Assembly: GCA_033065855.1 (NCBI GenBank)
Contig: JAVXUO010001587.1
Coordinates: 1,004,501-1,068,500, forward strand
Direction of reading: 5' to 3'
From: Escallonia rubra
Lineage: Eukaryota; Streptophyta; Magnoliopsida; Escalloniales; Escalloniaceae
DNA length: 64,000 nt
How positions within the stretch are numbered: the stretch's first letter is position 1; each line of letters starts with the position of its first letter. Position numbers and translations under genes: made by a program. The notes beneath the pieces were generated by a model. The model was given only the letters and a program-made list of their open reading frames with translations, had not been told where the DNA came from and searched no databases. Of this stretch, positions 33,091 to 44,891 are shown in pieces.

Positions 33091-33229
33091 ATTGCAATAA
33101 TTCACTTAGACTATTAGTGACCATTGTTAATTTGATGTGACTTCACAGTTTAGCGACAATTTCAGGACATAAATGGAGACAGGGTAAAATGTGAAAATGT
33201 CATTAACATTAAGGTGGAGCTTGTTAAGA

Positions 33230-33497
33230 GTAATGATAATTAAGGTATTCTTAATCAGTCGATTGAAGTTTGTTGAATGCAGATCTCGTAGCATTGTACT
33301 TTTAGGCCTTTAGCGCTTATATGTTGTAAAGCCGCTTGGAATTGTATTTGGGCTTGTTTGCAAACTACTTAAATGATGGTAGCTATATAAGCACTTGAGG
33401 TGTGATGACGATGGGTATCTAAGATCAATCGTGATTAAGAAGAGCAATCTAAGGAACACCAAATTTTGAGTATGAATGGTTTTTAAGGGGAAGATAA
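33230..33497 (+). other. 3' end of a Tekay-like element with polypurine tract
   Basis: CCAAATTTTGAGTATGAATG followed by AAGGGGAAGA (33,485-33,494) corresponds to the usual pol terminus and polypurine tract of Tekay-type elements, immediately before the LTR start at 33,498. Everything upstream in that element is missing. Confidence 0.5.
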
Positions 33498-35388
33498 TGT
33501 AATGTCCCGAGACTAGGATTGGTTTATGGTAAATTCTTGCAGACTTATTTCTTTAGTTGCAGTTTTATAAGTATAATAAATTGGGTCTCTAGTGATGATT
33601 GGAGTGCGTAATAGTATTGATAGCTTTTGGCCCCATTTTTGAAACTGGGTGCAATAGACTATTAATGAAAGTGAAGGGGGATAATTGAGAAAATTTAATG
33701 AAATCAGAGTTTATTGCATAATTACAGGTTAATATCATTTCATTTTTGGTTATTTTCAAATAGCAAAGAAGGAGATCAGGTAGAAAAAAATGAACAGAAT
33801 AAAGGCCTTTGAAAATGAAAGAAGGAAAATTCAAAAGAGAATATGATAATATGAGGGAGAGGGGGGGGAGGGGAAGGAGAAAGCACAAAAAAGGGGGCCA
33901 ATTAATTAGTGGAGAAAAAGGAAATGAAAGTAGTGGCCAAAGAGATTGAAGGTAATTTGAAAGGGAAACAAAAAAGTTAATGGTAGAGAAATGAAGAATA
34001 AGGGAGAAGTTGGGAAATGAAAAAGGAAAGGAATTGGCAGAAGGGGGAACGTCTCGTATCGGCGACGAAACTATGAAGGAAAGAAAATGCTAGAAGGGGT
34101 CAAAGGTTTGTTATCAGGCTATATATAAGAGAGTAGTACACTAATTTCACCATGTGGAGTCAGTAGGTTGAAGGTTTGGTCAAGTGCAGAAGGAGGGCAA
34201 AAATTCTCGAGATCGCTAAGCCATGTTTTCTTCTATGCCATTAGATAGAATCTGCAAGCTGTTGGCAGTCAACATAGGCTACAAAGTGGTTGGTATGAAT
34301 TACTAATATAGATAAGTAATTGGAATAAGATAATGTGAGTAGTAATTTCTACGTCGACCCTTGAATCGAATTCTCCAGAATCAATGAGTAATAGCTAGTC
34401 TAAATTGAATGTTATGAACTGTTAGAATATTAAGGAAACGGAGCTGGAACCTGGTAGGTTCTATAGGTTGTTTAGGTGGAGGTGAGTGTAGGGCTTTGTG
34501 TGTGTGTTTTTCATCGTTGGCTGTGTGGGATGTGTATATGTACAGTTTGTGCAGATTTGTGTGTGTGTTTTTGTGTGTGTGTGTGTTTTACTCTTTGTGT
34601 GTGAAGCATGCATGTGAATCTATATGTTTGTGGCGTTTGTGCATGAGTCGATGTGTGTGGTGTGTGTAAATAAATGGGTGCATGTGTGTGTAAATCAGTG
34701 TGTTCTGCAAGGTGTATGTGTTTGTGTGTGTGGCTGTATGAGTGTGTCCGGGTGTGTGTTCGGCAGTAGGTAGATGAAGGGTGTGTGTGTCTCTCAGGGT
34801 GAAAGAGTTTTGAGTGTTTGATTGGTATAAATAGGAATAGTAAGTGTAGTAGTAACTATTGGTAGTTAATTTTTAAGTTATCCCTAACTCTATTTTCTAA
34901 ATAGTTTCTGCTTAGATTTTGGTCAAGTGCAAAACAGTGTGGAATTTTTTGAGAGTTTTTCCATGTCCACGAAGCAAACCAAATAATTTTATATGTAAAA
35001 GGGGTCCTTGATTTATTGAATTTATCAAATCATTTTGTCTGAAAGTTTTAGGAGGACCTTATGTTATCGAGACACTTTAGTTTCTAAAACTTCATGTCAT
35101 TTAAATGCCAATTAGTATTTTTAACGGAATCGGCCTCTTAGTACTCAATTCCGATAACTGATAGGGGTTTTCGAGCGAAAAGTTCTCTGAAGGAATTTTT
35201 CGTCCAAAAATTAGTTTTGATTGCTTAAACGGGTGTTTTGAACTAGTTTTGAGATATTTAGTGTTGCAATAGCCACCAGATGGTATTTTGATAAATTTAC
35301 ATACGTCAGGGTGTGTTTTGGTTATTTTCCATTCCCGATGGTGAATTTAGTGGTACCATGAATAGGTGAATCCTATGCTCGTATAGGT
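33498..35388 (+). repeat. Tekay/Del-like LTR, right end not resolved
   Basis: It begins TGTAATGTCCCGAGACTAGG after a polypurine tract. Internally it has a purine-rich block (33,770-34,060) and a GT-rich block (34,490-34,800). A region with GGTATTTTGATAAATTTAC (~35,284) parallels the solo LTR at 27,237-30,186 read on its own sense strand. The characteristic GGCGTTACA end is not found, so the right side is probably truncated at the hAT relic. Confidence 0.55.
34490..34800. repeat. degenerate (GT)n-rich tract
   Basis: Many TGTGTGTG runs interrupted by short words, within the LTR above. Confidence 0.85.
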
Positions 35389-35819
35389 GTGTACTGTGCA
35401 TGTATTTGTGTATTTTTTACGGAACATTGGATTAATTCTGATTGGGTTACGCACAAAAGAATCGTCGATTTTGAAAATTTTCCCTATCTGTATGATGCAT
35501 CACATGTTGCTGATATTATACTACAAGTATATAACACCTTGAAATTAACTAACAAGATAATGAGTGTCAGTTTTGATAATACTTCTAATAACAAAGTTGT
35601 TGTTCAATTGTTAAAGACGAACCTCAAACCTGTATTAGATGGGAAATCTTTTCATGTTAAATATGTTTGTCGTATGATTAACTTAACTTTTCAAGATAGT
35701 TTACTTGCTGCAAGATAAATTATTGCCAAAATGAGGGGTATGGTTATGTTTGTTAGTTCTTTGGGTTTTAGTAAATAGGGATTTAAAGCTTTTGTGCTCA
35801 ATATAATTTGCCTCATAGG
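35389..35819 (+). pseudogene. hAT transposase, central part (first half)
   Basis: The frame reads TEHWINSDWVTHKRIVDF, then LKLTNKIMSVSFDNTSNN and GKSFHVKYVCRMINLTFQDSL. These match the hAT (Ac/RICESLEEPER) transposase core: W-rich strand, the DNAS-type motif with the catalytic Asp, and the RC-HxxNL motif. Here C-H of the last is changed (VKYVCRMINL). The BED zinc finger and N-terminus are missing. A stop follows at 35,716. The gene is then interrupted at 35,820 by a non-autonomous hAT element. Confidence 0.75.
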
Positions 35820-36719
35820 TAGGGATGGCAATTTAAATCCGATCCGGCGGATATCCGCCCCGCTCCGCCCCGTTAGGAGCGGGTTTTTTTGACTTTGATC
35901 GGACTACGGGGCGGGTATGGTATTTTAAAAAAAAACCCGTAGCGGGTTAGGACCGGGTATGGTATTTTGCCCAACCGCCCCGCGACCCGCCCCGCCCCGC
36001 CCCGGTATACTTACCCTAATATATCATTTGATCTTAGCCATCCATCCTATACTATATATATGTTCTTTTCCTCCCAAACCCTAGATCTGTCTCAACTTTC
36101 TCTCTGGCTCTCTCACTCTCACGATCTGTCCCAACCTTCTCTCTGGCTCTCTCACTCTCACGATCTGTCCCAACCTTCTCTCACTCTCACTGGCTCTTTC
36201 ACTCTCACTCAGCCATCGACTAAGCCCACTCTCCACCGCACGGCGACGAGCTTGCGACGGCTCCACCGAATGCTCTGCCGATGGCTACGCCGGCGCCTCT
36301 GCCTTCTTCTCTGCCGATGGCTACGCCGGCGCCTCTGCCGTCGAGCTTGCGACGGCTCCACCGAAGGCTCTGCCGAAGGCTACGCCGGCGCCGCTGCCGT
36401 CGAGCTTGCGACGGCTCCACCGAAGGCTACGCCGGCGCCGCTGCCTTCTTCTCTGCTGAAGGCTACGCCGGCGCCGCTGCCGCTGCCTTCTTCTCTGCCG
36501 AAGGCTCGTGTTTCAGGGGTGAGGGGTACATGCTTTTCGATTCAGCGAGAGCGGGGCGGGGCGGGGCGGGTGCGGGTTTTCTACAGTCTCATAGGATCGG
36601 TTATGGTATTTCACATAAATAACCCGGTGGCGGGGCGGGGCGGGGCGAAGTTCCATGACGAGCGGGGCGGGTTCGGATTTTAGAAGATCCGCATCCGACC
36701 CGCCCCATTGCCATCCCTA
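35820..36719. mobile_element. non-autonomous hAT element, 900 bp, GC-rich
   Basis: Perfect 13-bp inverted ends TAGGGATGGCAAT / ATTGCCATCCCTA, flanked by an exact 8-bp duplication CTCATAGG (35,812-35,819 and 36,720-36,727), diagnostic of hAT insertion. Sub-terminal regions hold GGGGCGGGGC runs (and their complement on the left). The interior (36,230-36,510) is a tandem GC-rich repeat around CTCCACCGAAGGCT and ACGCCGGCGCC. A 238-codon open frame crosses it but is repeat-derived with no family signature, so I do not call it a gene. Confidence 0.93.
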
Positions 36720-36727
36720 CTCATAGG

Positions 36728-37300
36728 AGAACATTAAGAGATGTTGTGTACATGTGGAACTACACATATAATATGACATACATATTATGGTATACAAACG
36801 AGTGTATACTCACTGCCTACTAACCATGTTTGCATGAGGCTTGCCAACTCACGGCGAATTGCAGTTAGTGCCACACCTGGTTGAATTTTTTGAGGTATTT
36901 TACACGTCTATCTTTCTATTGCCTGGTATGTACTATTTCACGTCTTCTATCACTGTACAAGAAATTCTTCAAATAGCTAACAATTTAGAAATGGAGACAT
37001 GTGGAAGCCTTTAGTGATATAGTGAAAAAGATGGATACTAAATTTAAAAAAAATATTTGAAGAAATTGCATATTGTTTTTGCTGGTGCAAAGACTTTAGA
37101 TCCTAGAATCAATTTACATGGTATAAATGTTTCAATAACATAAATATGTGAAAAATGTGTTGTGGGATAGTTGTGATAGACAAGCTTACACATACTGTGA
37201 GTACATCGTTTGAAGATCTTTATAACTTGTATTAAAGTTCTGCCAACCTGCACATGAGCTACATCATTGAGGTGGTCAAATAAATTTTGGGTCATTTCTT
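36728..37300 (+). pseudogene. hAT transposase, C-terminal part (second half)
   Basis: After the insertion the frame gives LRDVVYMWNYTYNMTYIL (the RWNSTY box, altered), PHLVEFFEVFYTS, and near 37,025-37,110 MDTKFKK and HIVFAGAKTLDPRIN (the LDPR box). The dimerisation motif at the family C-terminus is not seen. Together with 35,389-35,819 it is one decayed transposase gene. Confidence 0.7.
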
Positions 37301-38811
37301 AGGGGCATTGAACATATAGTGGCAAAACAAGCAGTGTGGAAGATATATTTACTGGTTCATCTTCATTTTTCTCTTTTAATGAAATTGGTTTATATGCAAA
37401 TACTGATCATTATTCTTCATTGTCAATGGATGAGCAAATGAATTTTGATTTGTTAAATTTTTCAGAACATAAAACGCAATTTTTTTAGAAATTTATCTCA
37501 AATTTTTCAGGATTATCTTGACAGGAAATACCGAGAGCAAGATAAACAAATTAATTATAAGAAAAGCACGGTTTGAGTACTGAAGATCTTCCAGATGATT
37601 AGGTAATTTTTTTTTCTTTTTCCTTTTCTCAACTTTTAACAATATATATTTTTTAAATATAGTTTAGATTTTCATTGTGAAATTTTTTTCAAACAAATTA
37701 AATGTATTTAAAGTAAAGAATACATATAGAATGTGGTTATGTTCAAGCAAATTAGACAATTTTCTCAATTTTTTGGGGCAATAAATCTTCATATATATCC
37801 AAAAAAATAAAAAGGTAACTTCATCTATTTGTTTGCAGGTAGTTGGTCTGAAACTTGGGTCAAAGGAAGAGGGCCTTTAAACAAAATTATCATAAAGTTA
37901 ATTTAAAAAATGATTAAAAAGAATTTAAAAATATTTTTTTAGGCTGGCCCGGTCCTGGCCCAAGCCCGACCCTAAATCTCAGGCCAAGGGCTTGGACTAA
38001 GGCCATGCTCTCGTATTCTTGAGGAAGCCCAGCCCAAGCCCGACCCAAATATGTATTCTTGACAACATAACAAGATTCATGCATTAATCTCACTTTCCTT
38101 TTTTAACCAAAAAATGTGATACCTTCGTGAATTTCAAACCAAAATCCGACAAACCCATTCAACTATCATTCCACGCGGTACGTGAGAGTTTCCACAAAAA
38201 GAAACACATCTCTTGATAGTAATAGCTAATCACCTAGTCATTGTGGCATACGCGATACTTGTACAAAAATAAAGTTACTAGGATGACATTTTTATAACAT
38301 CAAGCTTGACCTTTAAAATTTATTTTAACCACGTTTTTAACCGAGCACGATGAATTTTGCTAAAAAAAATAAAGCATCACACATAAGGTTATTTTGTCAC
38401 GTTCTATAAAATGAATTTTACAAGTGACAGCGAAACATATCGTTATGTGTAGTTATTTAGCATTTAAGATTTTTATTTTGTGTCACTTGTTTCAAAGTTT
38501 TTATGTAATACCACTTGTCACCATTTTAGATAGGTATTTATGTAACACCAAAAGCGTTGTTACACCAAAAGTCATGTTCTCTTTATAAGTGATGAGTTGT
38601 CGTACACACACAATGCGTGTGTGATTCTTTCTAACAACTTTTTTACGCAGTATTTAACAAAAATAAGAAATATATTTAAACGGGTGAAAATAACCTTTTT
38701 CCAAAATTTGGCAATACACTAGTGTAAGTTTGACAATATTTTTTTTTTTTTTGTTTTCAGTTTCAAAAAACAAATAAAATTAAAGAGCAGTTTAATTTTT
38801 TTTTTACAAAA
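37301..38811. other. AT-rich DNA, decayed hAT tail and a MITE-like GC block
   Basis: No gene seen. At 37,941-38,050 a GC-rich block (GGCTGGCCCGGTCCTGGCCC ... CCAGCCCAAGCCCGACCC) is of the plant hAT-MITE type. The rest is AT-rich with no supported feature. Confidence 0.5.
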
Positions 38812-39155
38812 ACAAGTGGGTGTTTGATAACCCAGTTTTTATTTTGAGTTTTTTTTTGTGGTTGTTTGCGGTGGCCGGCGGCAATCTCCGGCGGCTACCA
38901 GCAAGCCACCGGCGGTGGTCGCCTGAGGTTGCTGCCGGCGGTGGGCGGTGGCTGCCGGTGGTGGGAGGGTGGTGGTTATGGTCTAAAAAAAAAACCAAAA
39001 GTGAAAACAAAACTCATTTTTGGAGTTTTTTTTTTCTTCTTCAGTTTAAAAACTGGTTTTTTTAATTGGAGAAGAAAAAAAATGGTTACTAAACGCGCTT
39101 TTTTTTTTCAATTTCCAAAATTAGAAAAAAAATGAGTGTCAAACGGGGCCTAAGT
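38812..39155. repeat. MITE-like element candidate
   Basis: GTGGGTGTTTGATAACCC on the left and GAGTGTCAAACGGGGCCTAAG on the right form short imperfect inverted ends of a style common in plant hAT-like elements. They bracket two poly(A/T) blocks and a GC-rich CCGGCGG core (38,875-38,975). No clear TSD. Confidence 0.4.
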
Positions 39156-40272
39156 TTGTACTTTGTACCTCAAAATTGACACCAACACGAAACCCTTCAA
39201 TTTATTTTTAGAACTTGGGAAACAACTCGGACGACATCAAATCATCCCATGACTTGGTTCCTCTCCACTGTTACTAATTAAAACCAAAATATTAAAAAAC
39301 ACACACAAACGCACAATTAAAAACTTGAGGAGTCGTTTGTGTTCCATTGGTGGTATGAAAAAGATGAAGAGTTTCAACTTTCAACACACATAAACAACAT
39401 ACACACGTCTGCAGAAGCACACAACTCACATACACAATACACATGCACCCATCAGCAGACAGCCATAGCCACTAGCTTCCGCCGTCACGATGACCCAACA
39501 CCTCCAGTAAACCACTACTCCAGTCGCACGCCGATAGCCATCAACGGCCACCAATCGACCACCCGTGACACAACCTCCAACCTGGGACCGCCGTCACTCG
39601 AGTGCTGCCACTAGCGTCCATCCACACTGCCCCCAGCACTGTCGATCACCCAAATGTCACGCTGCCCCCAGCATTGTCGATCACCCAAATGTCACACTGC
39701 CGCAAGCACTGTTGATTGCCTAAACGCCAGCAATCTCACAAATCGACAGTGATGTATGAAATCCACCACTGCTGCTGTCATGGCAATCCACACTGTCCGC
39801 CACCCATGATGCGCGGCAAATCGCCCAAACGCCACCAATCTCACAAATCCCATAACCACGAAGCTAAGAGGCGGAACTAATGTAGGGCTGGGGGGGACCA
39901 TCGCCACCCCCACCCCCAACTCCTAATATATGTCACTAAAAGATTTTAACGTTACAAACATGACATTTGTTTAAAACATTAAAATTAAAAAGTTAAAAAT
40001 TCTTATTATAGATTTTAGCATTTCAACACTTTCAACTTATTCTGGTTTTAAAAGATTCAAATCGTGTTATTAACAAGTGCCACTAGAAACCATTTCGAGT
40101 TTGAAAGAGTTTAAGTTTGGAGTGAATATCTAATTCCTTATTTTTTGTTGTTTTAATTCCAATTCACAAGAAAATTTTGGTTATTATTTTTTTTTTGGTG
40201 GACAAACTCAAAGTTCGACCAATATTTTTTCTCGCTATTCAATTTTAAATATACATTTTTCTTATACGTACA
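39156..40272. other. no supported gene; short tandem duplication
   Basis: GC-rich stretch 39,470-39,920 without family signature. A ~47-bp unit GTCGATCACCCAAATGTCAC is repeated at ~39,640 and ~39,688, with a decayed third copy. The remainder is AT-rich. Confidence 0.5.
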
Positions 40273-40277
40273 ACTGA

Positions 40278-42267
40278 TCTGAGAACCCAACATTTCATAT
40301 GCTTTGATTACATATTTAAGTAAGATTATATGCATCACTCTATGTGAAAATGGTTATGATGAACTATGCATTGTAACATATTGGAATGTATGTTTAAATG
40401 TTAAACACCTTGAACTAAGTAAATTGTCTAAGAAGGTGAACGAAGTGCTAGAAATGAAAAGGAGTATTTGATGTTTAGAAACTTTAAATGATCACTTGGA
40501 ATGACCAAAAATATTTTCAGATGAGTTGGAAACGAAAAATGGTGAAACCTTCAGCTGGGAGTAATCGGTTGTTGACCGGATTGCCTGTGAATTGTTTAGC
40601 TTTTTGCAAAGAATTGTGCCACCTCGTGTGTGTGACGTGTCAACATATTATCGCGACACATCGTGGTTTGAGCCTCGTCGTGCTTTGAGCCTTGTCGTGC
40701 TTGCTAGGTGGCACAACTGTGTCTTGCCACCTCCTGCTTTGAGCCTCGTCGTGCTTGACTTTTCCACCTCTTCACCTCCACTTGATACCTCCTACTTGCT
40801 TCTAATTTGATATAAAAGACCCAATTGGCATGCTTAAATTCTCTTACCTCGTTTTTGAGAGAAAAGTGCAAGTAAAGCAACCAAAACCTCACAAAATCAA
40901 GAATTAAGGCTTGTTTTTTAAATGGAACATTAAGTAGTTGATTTGGAAAGTTTCTATGAGCTTCAAACAATGTTTTGAACATGTTTTGAGGAGTATTTTA
41001 AAGGTGTTTCAAATCTGAAATTTTGGTTCTTTCATCTCTTCTTTAAGATAAGATAGTGAAAGCTTTTTAATGGACTTTTAAGACATGAATATAGATATAT
41101 GCTATATTAGCGTAACTCTTTTAGTATGAATTCTTTGTCGAACTTTTACATACTTGTTAGAGACTTGTTAACAAGTGAATCTATTCATGTTTAACATATT
41201 GGAGGTTATGGAAGACGTGAAATAGGTTACGGTATGTGTGAATTATGGACTTATGTCAAATTAGACATGGTTAGAATATGGTTTTGGACATGTTTGTTAA
41301 GTTGTATAATTGAAGCTCATGTGCTGAATATAAATGATTATGTTACATGTTCAAGATGTTATGAAGAGGATGTTACATCCTTTCATTGTAAGGGATGGTT
41401 GATATATTGTTGATGATTATTATGTCACCCCATTCAAATGATTGGGGGTTGATTTGATTGTGTTTGAGTAGCGGTGCACCGTATGAGCCGAACAGTTGTA
41501 TCTCCGACTGCTACCCGAGGCAGTATCAGTCTTCAATTATTTTCGGTTACTTTGCCTTTGGCCGAAGCAAAGGTTGTGATCTTATATCCCGGGTTTGGTG
41601 ACATGAGGATGGTCTATTGATGGGACTGAATTCGGAAATGGTAAACTCTTGTAATGCTCAACTAAGTGTGAACATGTGATATGTGTTATATGCACATGTA
41701 GAACTGCTTAATGTGATTAACTTGCAATAGCATGCATTATGGTGACATAAGGGTCGTCTATTGATGGGACTGAATTCGGGAATGGTAAACTCTTGTAATG
41801 CTCAACTAAGTGTGAACATGTGATATGTGTTATGTGCACATGTAAAACTGCTTAATGTGATTAAATTGCAATAGCATGCATTATCAGTATTCTTGAGTTG
41901 AAAGTTACATTAAATGTCTTTGATTATCTTATTGAGCTAGTGGGCTGACAAGTTTTTACCCGTAATAACATGTTAGATCAAGGAGTCGGTCCCTCGAAAG
42001 GCAAGGAGAAGGTGTGAGGCACGGTGAGAAGAAGGGCAACTTGTACATTTGTGAATTTAGTTGTACTTAAATAGTACAGTACGTCAACTTTGAGATCTGA
42101 CAGAGAACTTACTAGGTGTGTTTTGTAATAGTAAACTATTTAATTTTGTATAATATGGTTGAATTACCAACTGAGTTAGAATAAGTTGTATTATCAGTAT
42201 GATGTGATTAGCTAATGTGTCGTAATGCTCCAGCCAGGTTGAGATAACCTTAAGTTGGGGCGTTACA
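40278..42267 (+). repeat. 5' LTR of the Tekay-type element (1,990 bp)
   Basis: Co-linear with the 3' LTR but ~600 bp longer. A ~468-bp segment (about 40,923-41,390) is absent from the 3' LTR. A 144-bp unit starting GGTGACATGAGG is tandemly duplicated here (41,597-41,740 and 41,741-41,884) but single in the 3' LTR. A GAGCCTCGTCGTGCTTT mini-repeat lies at 40,668-40,760. Confidence 0.93.
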
Positions 42268-42271
42268 GTTG

Positions 42272-42283
42272 TGGTATCAAAGC
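42272..42283 (+). other. primer binding site, initiator Met tRNA type
   Basis: TGGTATCAAAGC, four bases after the LTR end; one change from TGGTATCAGAGC. Confidence 0.88.
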
Positions 42284-42435
42284 GTAGTTAAAGGCTGGGA
42301 TAAGATCCTAAGGCCTTGTGTGTTTAGTTATTATTGAATATTGCATATTATGTGGGGGTTCTTATGCGGAGTTGTGTGTGTAGGCCTACAATAGAGCGAG
42401 AGCGCGGAGCACGAAATCAAGGAAACAATAGAGAA

Positions 42436-43690
42436 ATGGCTAATGAAGGAACTCAAAGAAGGAATAATCCTGAGTTTAATGCTGAAGGTCTGGATAGGCA
42501 CAACCCACAGGTAAATGTAGAAGAGCACTCCACTGGAAATAATAATCATGTGACTAATAGTGGATTACTGAAGGCTTCCAGCAATCTGTAGATGAAATGA
42601 AACAAATGGGTGGAAATCCCCCTATAGATACAAATGTGCAAGAAGTAGTAAATGAAGGCAATGTTAGAGGTGCTCAACAAGTTGAGCAACCCCAGGAGAT
42701 ATTGAATACTGCTCAGGTGTTGGGAGATGGGGTCTTACCCTTGATAGGTTTATTAAACTGATAAACAATCCATTCTTTGGGAAGCTTGATCCAACCTTAA
42801 CCGAGGAATGGTTGGCTAGAGTGGAAAAAATTCTTGATACTGCTAGGATTCTAAATTCTCAGAGGTTGGTGTATACTAGCTTTATGCTAGAGGCTAGTGC
42901 AGAAAGATGGTGGAAATTGTTATCTATGAAGTGGAGAAGGGGAGGAGTCCCGTCGACTTGGGAAAACTTTAAAAGGGAGTTCACTAATAAGTATGTTACA
43001 GCGGTGACCCAATAAAAGAGAGAAGTAAATTTTATAAAATTTGAAGAACGAAATATGTCAGTATCAGTTCATGAATCACATTTTACTGATCTAGCCAGAT
43101 TTTGTACGTACCTGGTGGATACTGAAGAAAGAAAAGTAAGAAATTTTGTTAAAGGTTTGAATAAGGATCTCCGGGATAAGTTGATCCCTTTGCAGCTACA
43201 AAGTTATATGGCAGTTGTTGATAGAGCATTGGCTATTAAGAATGATTTGGAAGAGCAAAAGAATGTTGATACAGAACCATTTAGAGCATCATCATACGGT
43301 GGACAGGGAAATCGTAAAAGTGGGAATGTGAACCCCGGTGGAAGGGGTCAAGGGAATACTTGGCAGGGAAATATTCAAAGGGCTTTGCAAGGAAAAAATC
43401 GTAATTTCTATGGAAACAGTCAGGGAAGAGGTCGAGGTAATCAAATGAGTGGTTATACTGGTAGTCAAGCTAGCTTTGCAGCTTCATACCCAGGTGACAA
43501 TAATAAAAGGAGAAATCAAACTGAGATATCAAGCATGCAACCATCAAAGCAGGCAAGAATTAGAGAGCGATGTACATATTGTAATTGAACTGGACATACA
43601 GAGAATGAATATCGCAGAAAGATGGGTTTGTGTATTAGATGTGCTCAGCCTGGACATATTGTAAAAAATTGCCCTTATTTTGAAAATCAA
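42436..43690 (+). pseudogene. chromovirus gag
   Basis: ATG 42,436 (MANEGTQRRNNPEF) is the first plausible start. A frame change near 42,570 leads to FIKLINNPFFGKLDP and TEEWLARVEKILD, the start of the Retrotrans_gag domain. This continues as ASAERWWKLL, TWENFKREFTNKYV, CTYLVDTEERKVRNFVKGL to ~43,250. A Gly/Asn/Arg-rich linker follows. A first knuckle has a stop inside (CTYCN-stop-TGH, TGA 43,586), and a second intact knuckle CIRCAQPGHIVKNC lies at ~43,635-43,680. A further stop at 43,013. Forms the particle and binds RNA. Confidence 0.85.
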
Positions 43691-43749
43691 ATTGTGCCTC
43701 GAGATAACCAAGGTAGAGGGAATCTGCAAGGGAATGCTGAGAAGCCAAG

Positions 43750-44250
43750 AGTGCAAGGACGAGCATATGCCTTGGAATCTTAGGAGGTTCGAACTCACTA
43801 TTTCCCAATGTGTTGCTAGAGTACTATTTGATCCTGGTTCTACCTGTTCATTCATTTAATCATAAATGGTGCCCATGTTACCCCAAGAACCTGAGTTGCT
43901 ACCATATGTGTTGAAAGTTAGCACTCCTCTAGGAGAAAGTACTCTAGTTAGTCTAATATATAAATCTTGTGCAATGATTATGGGTGAGCATACAGTATAT
44001 GCTGACTTGATTGTTTTGCCTATGAGAGGATTTGATATATTTTTTGGGATGGATTGGTTGTCATCTAATCGAGTATCACTGGATTGTTTTCATAAGGTTG
44101 TGACATTTACTACATTTGATGGAGAATTATGTAAGTTCCAACGTAGAAAGGATGGGGATATGAATATTATTTCAGCTATTCGAGCAGAGAAGTTACTCTC
44201 TAGAGGTTGTATGGGATATTTAGCTTATATGGTGGATAAGCAGAAATAAA
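43750..44250 (+). pseudogene. chromovirus aspartic protease
   Basis: ARVLFDPGSTCSFI (~43,820-43,858) is the retropepsin active-site segment with Asp-Pro-Gly-Ser where the family has Asp-Ser-Gly-Ala. A stop follows, then LPMRGFDIFFGMDWLSSNRVSLDC (~44,020-44,090), the conserved C-terminal part. Stops at ~43,780 and ~43,858 break it. It would mature the Gag-Pol polyprotein. Confidence 0.8.
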
Positions 44251-44891
44251 AGGTTAAAATAGAAGATATATATGCAGTAAATGAATTTGTGGATGTATTT
44301 CCTGAAGATGTAACAACATTACTGATTGAGCGGGAAATGAAATTTGTGATAGAATTGTTGTCGGGAAAATCCCCAATTTTAAAAGTGCCGTATAGGATGG
44401 CTCCGGCTGAATTGAGGGAGTTGAAGTCGCAGTTACAAGAATTACTGGATAAGGAGTTTATTCGACCTAGTGTATCACCATGGAGAGGCCCAGTTTTATT
44501 TGTTAAAAAGAAAGATGGTACAATGAGGTTGTGCATGGATTATCGGCAGTTGAATAGAGTAACAATAAAAAATAAGTATCCACTACCGCAGATAGACGAT
44601 TCGTTTGATCAGTTACAAGGGTCAGTGGTATTTTCCAAGTTGGACTTGAGATCTGGATACCATCAATTGAGGATAAGAGAGGAAAATATTCCAAAGACGG
44701 CTTTCCGGACAAGGTATGGACATTATGAATTTGTTGACATGCTGTTTGGATTGACGAATGCTCCTGCAGCCTTCGTGGACTTAATGCATCGAATTTTTAA
44801 GAAGTTTTTAGATCAATTTGTAGTAGTTTTTATCAATGATATTTTGGTCTATTCAAAAAGTACAGAGGAACATTAGCGTCATTTGAGGATT
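44251..44891 (+). pseudogene. chromovirus reverse transcriptase, first part
   Basis: From [10 protein letters not shown] through [68 protein letters not shown] and [18 protein letters not shown]. The active site reads FINDILVYS (~44,830-44,856) instead of FIDDILVYS, so one of the two catalytic aspartates is Asn. The frame stops at 44,874 and is split at 44,891 by the copia insertion, resuming at 53,073. Confidence 0.9.

Noticed and set aside
34490..34800. Possible telomeric or centromeric satellite
   Set aside because: Only degenerate (GT)n within an LTR; no TTTAGGG units and no fixed period.
35967..36683. 238-codon open frame across the hAT element core
   Set aside because: It is a GC-rich tandem repeat read in several open frames on both strands, without any domain; the element's exact TIRs and TSD explain the region.
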